Of a stretch of 64,000 nucleotides of DNA, positions 35,370-46,795 are shown piece by piece. Origin of the DNA: Theobroma cacao (Eukaryota; Streptophyta; Magnoliopsida; Malvales; Malvaceae). Position 1 is the first letter of the stretch. Every line of letters starts with the position of its first letter. The position numbers and the translations under genes were made by a program. The DNA lies in contig NC_030852.1 of the NCBI RefSeq assembly GCF_000208745.1, forward strand, positions 27,809,293-27,873,292, in the 5' to 3' direction. The notes beneath the pieces were generated by a model. The model searched no databases. It saw only the letters and a list, made by a program, of their open reading frames with translations, and was not told the DNA's origin.

Positions 35370-36605
35370 ATATGGTGCGTTTCTATTATTTGATTGAAGG
35401 GATAATGACGCAAATTAGATATTTAAAGTTCTTAACAATGCTATTGTCTGAAAATGGCACAATGGTTCTTATAGAAGTAAAACACTTTAAGTTGTGTGAA
35501 TTGTGGCATCCCGATTATACATTAACGTAAAATGGTGCCGATATGTGAATTTGAAATCTTAGTGTATGGTGCATTCTTATTTAAAGTACTTGACGTGGCA
35601 TTCCTATTGTGTAATAATGACAATGGTGCTTATAGGCATGGGCATGTGGCATTCCTATTATACATTAAGGTATAATGATCACGATATGTGAATTTAAAAT
35701 CTTAGTATATGGCACATTCTTTTGATTTAGTCGAAGGTGCAATGGTGCAAATTCGATATTTAAAGTACTTCACATGGCATTTCTATTGTGTAATAATAGC
35801 ACAATGGTGCTTATAGAAATAAACAAACTTCAAAGTCTGGTTATGTGGCATTTCTATACATTTAGATATAATAGTGTCAATATGTGAATTTGAAATCCGA
35901 GTCTATCGTGCATTCCTTTTATTTGATCGAATGTACAATGGTGCGAATTAGTTATCTAAAATACTTGACACGACATTCTTATTGTGTAATAATGGCACAT
36001 TGATGCTTATAGAAATAAAAGAACTTCAAGGAGTGGGAAATGGCGTTCCTATTATACATTAAGGTATAATGGTGCCGATATGTGAATTTGAGTTGTGGTC
36101 ACTATAGAAATAAGAAAACTTTAAAATGCGGGCATGTGGCATTCCTATTATACATTACGGTATAATGATGTCAATATGTGAATTTTAAATCTTACTATAT
36201 GGTGCGTTCCTGTTATTTGATCGAAGGTACAATGATGTAAATTAGATATTTAAAGTACTTAACAAGGCATTGCTATTGTGTAATAATGGCACAATGGTGC
36301 TTATAGAAATAAAATGAAAAATTTAAGGTGTGGGCATGTGATATTTCTATTATACATTACGGTATAAAGGTGCCAACGTGTGAATTTGAAATCTTTGTAT
36401 ATGGTGCATCCCTATTATTTGATCGAAGGTATAATGGTGTAAATCAGATTTTTAAAGTACTTGACATGACATTCATATTGTATAATAATGGCACAATTAT
36501 GTTTATAGAAATTAAAAAATTTTAAGGTGTAGATATGTGCATTCCTATTATACATTAAGATATAATGGTACCAATACGAGAATTTGAAATCTTAATACAT
36601 TAAGA
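35370..36605. repeat. Satellite array 1: ~200-bp units, each three related ~66-bp parts
   Basis: The repeating order is part a (GCATTCCTATTGTGTAATAA, then TGGCACAATGGTGCTTATAG), part b (GCATTCCTATTATACATTAA, then GGTATAATGGTGCC and ATGTGAATTTGAAATC) and part c (CATTCCTATTATTTGATCGA, then AGGTATAATGGTGCAAATTAG and AAAGTACTTGACATG). Each part shares the GCATTCCTATT...AATGGTGC frame, so the 200-bp unit is itself an old trimer. About six units are present, some shortened. The array ends just before a GlyRS exon at 36636. Confidence 0.88.
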
Positions 36606-36635
36606 TATTTTTTTCCTCTTGCTTTGTTAATGTAG

Positions 36636-36855
36636 GTTATGTTCAGTAGACCTATTAGTTGGATTATGTCCCTCAATGGTGATGCAGTAGTTCCATTTAT
36701 GTCTACTAGGATTATGAGGTAATTGTTATTATGTATTACCACCATATACTTTTTACTCACAACCAATTGTTACTATCTACTCACCATTTTCATTTTTTAT
36801 ATGTAGTGGAAACTTATCTTACGTTCTTCATAATACTTCGGTAGCTACTGTTATG
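36636..36855 (+). pseudogene. GlyRS middle exons, copy 1
   Basis: Exon 36636-36718 encodes VMFSRPISWIMSLNGDAVVPFM and ends at a GT donor. Exon 36807-36855 continues in phase (AG/T) with SGNLSYVLHNTSVATVM. These match the conserved VMFSRPIRWI...GDVVVPF...G-LSYGLRNT part of EDD1-type GlyRS (recalled). Neighbouring exons of the enzyme are missing. The sequence then passes through an intron into a misplaced C-terminal piece. Confidence 0.8.
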
Positions 36856-38262
36856 GTATGTGTGGAAGCTTGTTTATTATTTCCTCTAGCTTCTTCTCGT
36901 TTTATATGAAGTATTGGAAGATTAATTTAGTCATTTTGGTATCTTTTAAGTATTATGACAAAATTATGAACTCAGTTAGTCTCCTTCCCCTATGATTATT
37001 TGATCTAACTGATTTTGTTTTATTGTGGTTTACAAATGCCATTAATTTGCCATAACTAAGCAATGATTTCTTTTGAAGTGCTTATGGAAAATTGAAAATG
37101 CTATGCTTTCATTCTTGGTAAGATTTCTGGTTGGTTTAAAATGTCATTTTCTTCAAATTCTGGAATCTCTTCTCATGGTGTTTTGATAAGATTATTAGAT
37201 GGATTATGCTGCATTTGAAACAAATGAAGAGAGAGCTTTATGGAACATCTCTAGTTTGTTAAAAACAATATTCACCCTGGTATATTCTCAATTTCTGTTG
37301 GAAAAAATGGGACTCTGATAGAATTTGTTTGATTAACACTTTTCCGAAATAACTCTTAAATCTAACTTTTTTGATTATGCAAGTATTGAAGTTGATGATT
37401 TCATTAAAATATCGTTAAAGCTAGTACAATTTCTTGAGGATTTTTTTTAATGAAATATTTGTGATGATGGTATGTTGTCTTCACATCTTATTCATATCGT
37501 TAATAATTTATGGTTTGGAAGTATGATTAATAAATTTATTAATCAGCCTGTTTAACATAGTTCCACGAACTTGTTTATAAGCTTGTTTAATGGGACTACA
37601 TGACGAAAGGACTTCTTTTTTATGGTAAGCCAATTTATTGTGTTAATAATATTGTGTTATCATACTGTTATGGTATGTGTGGGAGCTTGTTTATTGTTTC
37701 CTCCAGCTTCTTCTCGTTTTATATGAAGTATTGGAAGATTAATTGAATCATTTTGGTATCTTTTAAGTATTATGACAAAATTATGAACTTAGTTAGTCTC
37801 CTTCCCTTATGATTATTTGATCTAACTAATTTTTTTTATTGTGGTTTACAAATGCCATTAATTTGCCATAACTAAGCAATGATTTCTTTTTAAGTGCTTA
37901 TGGAAAACTGAAAATGTTGTGCTTTCATTCTTGGTAAGATTTCTAGCTGGTTTAGAATGTCATTTTCTTCAAATTCTTTGATTGATTATAGAGTTACATC
38001 AGTTGCAAATTCTGGAATCTCTTCTCATGGTGTTTTGATAAGATTATTAGGTGGATTATGCTGCATTTGAAACAAATGAAGAGAGAGCTTTATGGAACAC
38101 TCCCTAGTTTGTTAAAAACAATATTCACCCTGGTACATTCTCAATTTCTGTTGAGAAAAATAGGACTCTGATAGAATTTGTTTGATTAACAATTTTTCAG
38201 AATAACTCTTAAATCTAACTTTTCTGATTATGCAAGTATTGAAGTTGATGATTTGATTCAGA
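36851..38262 (+). pseudogene. 817-bp tandem duplication of GlyRS intron and C-terminal exons (copies 2 and 3)
   Basis: TTATGGTATGTGTGG begins at 36851 and again at 37668. Both copies run through the same intron and a TGCTTATGGAAAA...AATGCTATGCTTTCATTC-like segment into the AAFETNEERALWNT exon (about 37199-37278 and 38051-38130) and the IEVDDF exon (about 37382-37466 and 38236-38258, the latter cut short). Copy 3 breaks off directly into satellite array 2. All copies carry stops or frameshifts. Confidence 0.83.
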
Positions 38263-39960
38263 GTATAATGGTGCAAATTAGATATTTATAGTACTTGACA
38301 TGAAATTCCTATTAGATAATAAGATAATAATAGTAAAATGGTGCTTATAGAAATAAAAAAACTTCAAAGTGTTTGTATGTTGCATTCCTATTGTACATTA
38401 AGGTATAATAAGGTCAATATAAAAATTTGAAATTTGCCTATATGTTACATTCCTATTTGAAGTTCTTGACATGGCATTTCTATTATGTAATATTGGCACA
38501 ATGGTTCTTATAGAAACAACAAAACTTTAAGATGTGAGTATGTGACATTCTTATTATACATTAAGGTATAATGGTGCCTATATGTGTATATGAAATCTTT
38601 GTATAAGATGCATTTTCATTATTTGATCAAAAGTATAATGGTGCAAATTAAATATTCATAGTACTTGACATGGCATTTCTATTGTATAATAATGGCACAA
38701 TGGTTCTTACAGAAATAATAAAACTTTAAGGTGTGGGCATGTGGCATTTTTATTATACATTAAGGTATAATGTTGTCAATATGTGAATTTGAAATCTTAG
38801 AATATGGTGTATTTCTATTATTTGATTGAAGGTATAATGATTTTTTTTTTTTTACTTCCATTTAAAAACAAAGATATAAAAGTATGCATCTCCCTTGTCT
38901 ACAAAATATACAATTAAAATAAAAAAGAGAATAATCAAAGCTAAAGGGAGAGTACACACAGAGGAAGGCTGAGCATACAAAGCCCATCACTTTGGCCTAA
39001 CAATCGAAGATATAATGGTATAAATTAGATATTTAAAGTACTTGACATGACATATCTACTGTCTAATAATGGCACAATGGTGCTTATAAAAATAAAACAC
39101 TTTAATCTGTGTGGATGTGGCATTCTTATTATACATTAAGGTATAATGGTGTTTATATGTGAATTTGAAATCTTAGTATATGGTGAATTCTTATTTAAAG
39201 TACTTGACATGGCATTCTTATTGTGTAATAATGGCACAATGGTGCGTATAGAAATAATAAAATTTTAAGGTGTGGACATGTGGCATTTCTATTATATAAT
39301 AAGATATAATGGTGCCTATATTTGAATTTGAAATCTTATTATATGGTGCGTTCCAATTATTTGATTGAAATTTTAATGGTGTAAATTGGATATTTAAAGT
39401 ACTTGACATGGTATTCCTAATGTGTAAAAATGATACAATGGTGCTTATAGAAATAAAAAAACTGTAAGGTGTGAACATGTGGGATTCCTATTATACATTA
39501 CGCTATAATGGTGCCAATATGTGAATTTAAAATTGTAGTATATGTTGCCTTCCTATTATGTGATCGAAGGTATAATAATGTAAATTAGATATCGAAGGTA
39601 CTTGACATGGCATTCTTATTATGTAATAATGGCACAATGATGCTTATAGAAATAAAAAAATCTTGAAGGTGTGGATATGTGGCATTCCTACTATACATTA
39701 TAGTATAATGGTGCTAATATGTGAATTTGAAATCTTAGGATATGGTGCATTCTTATTATTTGATCGAAGGTATAATGATTTAAATTAAATTTTTAAAGTA
39801 CTTAACATGGTATTCCTATTGTGTAATAATGGCCTAATGGTCCTTATAGAAATAAAAATACTTTAAGGTATGGGCATATGGCATTCCTATTATACATTAA
39901 GGTATAGTGGTGCTAATATGTAAATTTGAAATCTTAGTATATGGTGTATTCCTCTTGCTT
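38263..39960. repeat. Satellite array 2: same ~200-bp trimeric satellite
   Basis: The same a-b-c parts as array 1, about eight units, many ~200 bp and some ~160 bp by loss of a part. A ~140-bp non-satellite segment (38840-39000, T-tract then ACTTCCATTTAAAAACAAAG...) interrupts one unit. The array again ends shortly before the GlyRS VMFSRP exon. This suggests satellite plus exon were duplicated together. Confidence 0.88.
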
Positions 39961-40060
39961 TTTATTGTGAATTTGAACCATATGTAAAAGAATAGGTAAT
40001 GTTTTCTATATTTTCTTATTTAGAAAAATATATTCTTTCCTCCTTGTTTTATTAACGCAG

Positions 40061-40143
40061 GTCATGTTCAGCAGACCTATTCGTTGGATTATAACCCTCC
40101 ATGGGGATGCAATAGTTCCATTTATGTTTGTTGGAATTATGAG
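40061..40143 (+). pseudogene. GlyRS middle exon, copy 2
   Basis: Encodes VMFSRPIRWIITLHGDAIVPFM, closer to the expected enzyme sequence than copy 1 (RPIRW retained), with AG acceptor before it and GTAATT donor after. About 25 bases downstream the sequence switches to CPSF160 exon 24. Confidence 0.8.
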
Positions 40144-40167
40144 GTAATTGTTATTATGGGGATGCAA

Positions 40168-42045
40168 TTGTCTCATGGTTTCACATGAACAAAAGAATAT
40201 TCAGGTTAGTACGACCGTCTTTTCTGCAATTTTATTGATGAAAATTTATGTGTATATTGTAGTAATTATTTTTCGGTAATAAATTATATTTGATATAATG
40301 AGCTTTTTACCTTGTTCAAACACCCCCTCCCTTCCCCTTTATCTAATGCTATTTGGCTTAGTTGTAGCTAGTGATCTGGTACAATAATTACAAAGAGATC
40401 ATGGATGATACAACATGAGAATATGTGGTTATTCAATTACTTTACTGTTAAAATTTCAGGCATCTTCTAGACACTGCTTGTTGACTCCATTTCTTTAGTT
40501 GAAAGGTCTTAACTTCATCTAGCTGAGGTTTACTTATAATTTGTCATTAGGCTGCACAGTGTTTGAGCTATTTATTGAACCATTAATATGTTCATTCCTT
40601 TTTTATTTTTCTACTTGATTATCATTGTTGAAAACTTTGATTTTACTGTATGCCACACAGATATTTCGTTGTGCACCGAAGATGTCTGAAAGTTGGAAGA
40701 GACAGAAGCTTCTTTCAAGGGCTGAATTCCATGTTGGTGCTTGTGTGACTAAGTTCTTGCGGCTCCAGATGCTTTCTACTTCATCTGATTGAACCAGTGC
40801 CACTGCAGGCTCTGATAAAACCAATCGATTTTCTTTGTTATTTGGTACTCTGGATGGCAGCATTGGCAGCATAGCTCCTCTGGATGAACTCACATTTCGT
40901 AGATTGCAATCACTACAGAAAAAGCTTGTTGATGCAGTTCCACATTTCGCTGGCTTAAACCCAAGGTCTTTTCACCAGTTCCGTTCAAGTCGAAAGGCTT
41001 ATAGGCCTGGTCCTGACAGCATAGTTGACTGTGAGCTGCTTTGCCAGTAAGTAACATCTTTTTGTTTCTGAAAAATACTACAGAAAGTACCATTTTCTGA
41101 TAATTATTAACTTGAGCTCCAGTTTGAGAAAAGTTTGTTGCATTTTCGTTTCTTTCCCCTGCCCTTTGCGCTGCTTTCTGCCTCTGGCTACCGAAGAATA
41201 ATAGGATTATGACTTTTCTTCATTCCCAAGCATTAACATTTGCATTTATTTTCAAGTTTTTGGTTGGTTTGCCTGACTATGTTATCAGAATGCATTACTC
41301 CACTAAAATTCAAGACAAAATTTTCCTCATGAAAACTGGTAACAGATATTATTAACTTTGTTTCTTTAAATTAATCTTCCATTCAAAATTCTTGAGATGT
41401 TCTTTGGAAGAGTCTCAGTTGCATTTGTTAGATACTTAACCTATATCTTTAGCATGAGAATTCGTCATTAATACAATTTGCTTAAATTCTTTACATCAAT
41501 AGTTCATTTTGATTACTTAATTTCAACATGTATAAAGTACCTCATTCCCCACATCTCTGATCTGAGCCTTGCTATGAGAGTAAAGTGTCTAGCCTTGCTG
41601 CGAGCTGCTGTCTTACACTGTTTTGTAGTTAGAAAATGTTTCCATGGGAGGAACAGCTTTATATTGCTCACCAGATTGGAACGACCCGTTCCCAAATTCT
41701 CTCTAATTTAAATGATCTTACTTTGGGTACAAGTTCCTTGTGAATGCAGCAGATACCAAGGCAAATATTAAAACAACATTGACTGAGCCCAAATCATGAT
41801 GGGCTATACCCGTTGCAGAATGACACCATTCAAAAGCTTCTGTAGATCAGGGTTGATAGTTTTATTTTATGAAACATGAAGTGTCTGATCCCGAGAAAGA
41901 GAAAAAATGTTGTTTAGTCACTGTACCCATCAAATTTGATGGAGTAGAATCTTGTATCTTAGAGCTAGAGTTCACTCTAATGTAACACAGGATTGATGAC
42001 TGACATTGTGAAGAGTTAAGTAGAGTCTCCAATTCTGTACTACTA
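40168..42045 (+). pseudogene. CPSF160 3'-end copy: exon 24 tail to 3' flank
   Basis: Colinear with about 13650-15640 of the intact gene. The exon 24 tail ends near 40204, exon 25 is 40661-41046 and exon 26 is 41629-41743, followed by ~300 bp of matching 3' flank. Exon 25 has an in-frame TGA at 40790-40792 where the intact gene has CGA. Exon 26 starts with a TAG where the intact gene reads TAC. Intron 25 is ~125 bp shorter than in the intact gene, with the break at a shared CTG. A separate duplication from the scrambled copy, and non-functional. Confidence 0.94.
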
Positions 42046-45000
42046 TTTTATTCATTAACTTGCACTTTGGTGGCTGGCAGCCTGGAGTCTTTTGCTAGAA
42101 GCGGCTCCGGCCGTAAACTGGAGTTGCAGTTGTAACTGATTCACCGTCAGCAGGTGTAATTTTTTTTATATTCCAGGTGAATCGTGCAGTGTTAAAATGT
42201 TGCAGTATTTGCTTCTTGGGTCCAACAATTTGACCAAGTAATTGACGGAATCACGTTTGGTGCAGGCTACAGCTGCAGCAGAGAAAACAGGGTGTATTTT
42301 GTGTTCCGATGTAATTAATGGGCCATCCCTACTTGAACAAATAGTATTTAACTTGGCTGACATAATGAGATTTCCTCTTCTTTTTGGTGGTGGGGAGATT
42401 TGTATCGTTTGTAGCTTAACTAGGTGTTCCTTTTCCCCCCTCTTTCTCACCGAGCAAATCATATTTGCTAGAACGTCATGATGCAGAAAATGTTACAGTG
42501 CCTTCAGCTATCTGTGATTTACATGCGAACTGCCGGTCCAACCCATGGGTTATTTTTCTTTGACATCATAGGGAAGGCTCTTGATTCACCCAGTGTCAAT
42601 AGACAATATTGAGTATTCCTACCCAAAACCCATTTCATAACAGAAGGTAATAAATAAATGGACAGCCTACCAAATCCACAGAATTGAACTTCAAAAGGTA
42701 ACACATCATTTTTACGTTAAAGGCCAATAATAATCCAACAACTCCCCGAATTTATAATGACCATAGAGCCAACTCGATCTTCGGTTGTTCAATAGAATCA
42801 CATCAGTTGGGCTAGTCAAAACAATAGGGTGAACAAATGATACCTAAAAATGCCTTTAAAAAAAGTGGTACCTAAAAACTTAAAACTTTGTTGCTTATAA
42901 GTCTTTGCCCATTTCAAACATCACGTATCTCTTAGTCAAAATGTTGAGTTCTAATCTTCCTTTCTCTCAATATGTACAAGGAAGACGTACAATGTTAGCA
43001 TGGATTTTAGTTGCACATTCAATTGCAGCTGAAAAGCAAGGAATGAGGTTGAAACTGTTTGTACGGAGATGGCATAACAAAAAGAAGAAAATTAGAAGAC
43101 CCAAGAGTTCGACATGATGGGAGACATTTTTTAGATAATGTAATTATTAAACGGGGTCTTGCTTAGAGAATCTGAAATAATTGTGGAACACATGTATGAC
43201 TTCAATCATCACATGATTACTATATATGATACCTTAATTAAGTTTAGCCACTGATGACTCAACCCATTACATTACACCTACAATAATTAATTGCTTTGAT
43301 TTAGTAACAGGATGGAATTGAAGACTTTTCTGCCCGAAAAGACTCGAAAGCTCAACCTCCATTAGGGCAGATCAATCAATCCCACCCCACAGCTTAGCTT
43401 GACTTTAATCTGCCCCAGAGCCAGCCACAGAATAGATTTTACTATTTTACTGCCATGTACGAAGATGGGCCTGGGCCTCATGCACGTGCGTGTGGGTAAA
43501 TAATTCGGTCTACCACGTACGTACAATGATGATGACACACGTGCACATAGTTCATCAATTGAGGTGCAAGGGCGCAAGGCAAAGGGGAGTGAAAGAGAGC
43601 ATCATCTCTTAACAGATGTTTCCAAAGTGTTTGGTTATGGGACCATTTTCTTTACGGAATGTCCTGCAAAAGTGGAACCATGCTCCTTCATTTCTGATCA
43701 ATGAGACCCCTTCTTCTGTCTACTCTCATTACCAATATTATTCTAAACGTTTTCTATTTTGTTTTTATCATATGCGTTTTCTCTTTTTCCTTTTCTTTTT
43801 TTTATTTTCTTCTTTTTGGAGGGTGATGGGATTCTCTTGTATTAGAACTTAAAGGCTAATTTTCCAAAAGCACTCTTAGTGGGATCTTGCTAATGCACAC
43901 TTACAATTAGGTCCCCCATCAACAAGAGGCCAAAGAGAGCCTTTCATTTCCTCGTTTATGCGTTAAAAGAAAGTCTTCAAATGGGTCCTAGCCATGGTCT
44001 GACCCGGGTGGACTCGACCGGTTGGGTGAGCCAAATTAATATCTAGTCCATTGATTTCGATGATCATGAGATGGGATTCCATTTTGGCAATAAGTGGTAT
44101 AGGTTTAGACCCACCAACAAGTCCAACAGTCCTTGTTGATTTTATCTTTAAGCTCTCGGAATTTTGCTCCTTTTCAAGTGGGAGGAAGGGCATGGTCAAT
44201 GTCTGTCGAAAATGCGGGCAGGATCACATGTAAGATGAGTTTTTATTTTCCTTGAAAGCTAATTTCTTTACAAGCAACAAGTCGTAAGAAAAACAGTTCC
44301 TGTATATTTGTGATCACGCACTATAACAAGGTGCGATTATGTTCACAACTCGTTGTCGGTGAAAGGGAACGAACTTACCATATGTCATCGAGCTAGTTGA
44401 CTATGCATACCAATGCATGACAATGTAATGCCGTGGAGGAGTTTGGACTTTTTCCTTTCAATCTCTTTCTATCTTTAAAATAATTCCAGAAGGCACTATG
44501 AAGAGTTCCAGATCATTCTTTTCTTGCCTAAATATTGCACATCTACTAGGTTTTTTCCCTTTCAGGATACATATACTTATGTAATCAATAAAACGAATTG
44601 GTTGGTGCTTGGTAGTGTCTAAACTCTAAAACAACAAAAATGTTGATGTAGTCCCTTGATGTTTCCTTAGGAAGGTGGTTGACCATTTCCCATATTAGAA
44701 GTTTGTATAGAAAACAAGTATATTCATGCATCATTAAATTCTTCACAGATTCAGTGTTCAAAAGGAGGCCACCGAGAACCAAAGTCCATGCAGATTCCCA
44801 AGCACTAATTAATTTATATATTTACAACCGAAAAACCCAAAAAATTTTGATCATTTCCTTCAAAGAGAAGACAAAATTTCTCAGCACACCATAACCCAAA
44901 AATGATTTTGAAATGATTGGATTTTTCGATAGCTATATATTTACAATTACTTTTACTCTATGCATATATTTAAACTCGATGGTAATTATCAATTAGAAGA

Positions 45001-45758
45001 ATTTAAAATTTTTAAATTTCAAATTCATGTTTTATTATATGTGAATTTGATCAAATTTTACGTAAGTTTATCATTTGTTTAGTTCATTGATTGATTTTTT
45101 ATCTTGCTTGTAATGATTATGTCGTATATGTTGAGAATTCTTAAATTGTGATTGAAATTTTTAATTACTTAATTATAATTATTATTTTGATAAAAAAATA
45201 TTGACATTTCCATGCTAATTTAAGAAGTAATTGGACAAACAATAATGCCTGCATGATGGTATACCTTCAAAATATGTTTACATTTGCACCCATGCATTTT
45301 CTCAGAATGTAGTCATTATATGTTATTTATTAACCGCAACTTGCAGTAAGTCAACAAGCACTGTAAACGATTTACATGAAAATTTTTTATGGGTAATTAT
45401 AGCACCACAGATTCGCATTAGAGCATATAATTAATTTCTCTAACCTTAATAATTGTACTTGAAAGATTTATGACTTCTTAGTTTGTATATATATCATGGA
45501 ATGCTCTCCATCAGGTGCACTATCTTTGACCCAAAAACGTATAATTGTGCTTCAAAATGCTTGTGTAATAACAACTAGCCACTCTTCTTTAGACATTAAC
45601 CATAATTAACCTTACCTCAATGACCCAACTAATTTAGGTTAATTAACCTCTTGCATTGGCTTAAGCATACCCCTTTTCAGGGGTGTCTCCATCGCATTGA
45701 TGTTGCTCCTCTCCCTTTTTTGGGTGTTTTTTTTTTCACTTTGGAAGAAAGTGGAAGA
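42046..45758. other. Intergenic, no supported gene
   Basis: Several short open stretches exist (for example 42242-42481, 42905-43117, 43963-44199) but none has a recognisable domain, splice pattern or composition that separates it from chance. G-box-like CACGTG sites occur near 43540. No tRNA or snRNA signature was noticed. Confidence 0.5.
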
Positions 45759-45974
45759 CTATATGTTAAGTGGAATCATCACCCACGCTTGTAATATGGA
45801 TGATGGCATCACACCATGATTTGTGGATTTTGGCAACACACTTAGCAACTTCAGAGCATCTTTAGCCTTATAACTCATGATTTCGTGTTGAGTGACAGCC
45901 GGACCGCGTGGCCGCACCGGAGCTAGCCAGCGTGCTGGCATGCTAGCCACCCATGTACTCCCATTACCACGCAT
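45759..45974 (-). CDS. Doubtful small ORF, 71 residues, unrecognised
   Basis: A GC-richer island within AT-rich DNA opens on the minus strand with ATG in a GAACCATGCG context and encodes a basic, Arg/Pro-containing N-terminus followed by a neutral tail. About 135-165 bases upstream is a CT-rich tract (GA-rich on +, 46105-46135), and upstream of that a TATATATTATAAG stretch near 46158-46170, an arrangement like a plant promoter and leader. I recognise no family. It may be a small peptide gene, part of a noncoding transcript, or chance. Confidence 0.25.
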   Translation of the reverse strand: MRGNGSTWVASMPARWLAPVRPRGPAVTQHEIMSYKAKDALKLLSVLPKSTNHGVMPSSILQAWVMIPLNI

Positions 45975-46238
45975 GGTTCAAAAAGCTTTTCAATTAGTGT
46001 TTTTTATTTAAAACAACCTTTTTAGCCCACAATTCCAGTCCAAAGCATTTTCACAAACTTTCCAAAACCCTACAGCTTCGTCATGTAATTTTACCAAACA
46101 ATTAAGAGAGAAAAGAAAAAGAGAGAGAGAGAGAGCTTCAAGCTGGATTCAACTCCTTATAATATATAGATTTTGGGGTTTGAAGTTAATGTATTAATTT
46201 AAATATTCACTTGAGAACAAGAAACCAAATAATTTATT

Positions 46239-46786
46239 GGCATGATATCTAAAAAAACTCTTAAACTATTTAGAAAAATTTAAATAAATTTTTATATTTT
46301 TATTACGTTCAATCAAGTTATTAAATTTTTATTTTGAGTCAAATAAGTCCTTGTAATTTTATTTTTAATCAAATAAGTTTTTGTACTTTTATTTTGAATC
46401 AAATAAATCTTTATGATTAATGATTGTTCTTTAATCAAAATGTTATTTATCATTTTATATCACGTGATGTTAAGTTAATATGTTAAGATATTATAATTGA
46501 TGATAATATAGCATGTTAATGTAACATAATTGATGATGACATGATATATTGATTTAGCATGATGACAATAACATATGATAGTTTTCACTTTCTACATCAA
46601 TCTCATGTCAGTGCTATGTGAATATAAATAAGTGATATTTTGATTAATATAATTAATCAATCATTAATTATAAAAATTTATTTAACTCAAAATAAAAATA
46701 AAAGAGCTTGACTGAATATAATAAAAAAATAAAAACTTATTTAAATATTTTTTAAATAGTTTAAGAATTTATTTGAGCATCAATCT
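46239..46786. mobile_element. Mutator-like MITE with ~200-bp terminal inverted repeats and 9-bp TSD
   Basis: The left end (TGATATCTAAAAAAACTCTT from 46243) and the reverse complement of the right end (TGATGCTCAAATAAATTCTT) match for roughly 200 bp. Shared landmarks include CTTAAACTATTTA, TTTTTATTTTGAGT-AAATAA and ATGATTAATGATTG. TAATTTATT flanks both ends (46230-46238 and 46787-46795), giving a 9-bp target duplication, the length typical of Mutator-like elements. It has no coding capacity. Confidence 0.85.
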
Positions 46787-46795
46787 TAATTTATT

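Noticed and set aside
35370..39960. CRISPR-like array
   Set aside because: The repeats are contiguous diverged satellite units without unique spacers, in a plant nuclear genome.
45670..45720. Resemblance to miR393 (CATCGCATTGATG)
   Set aside because: Only about a dozen bases match, the rest of the mature sequence does not, and no complementary arm is evident nearby.
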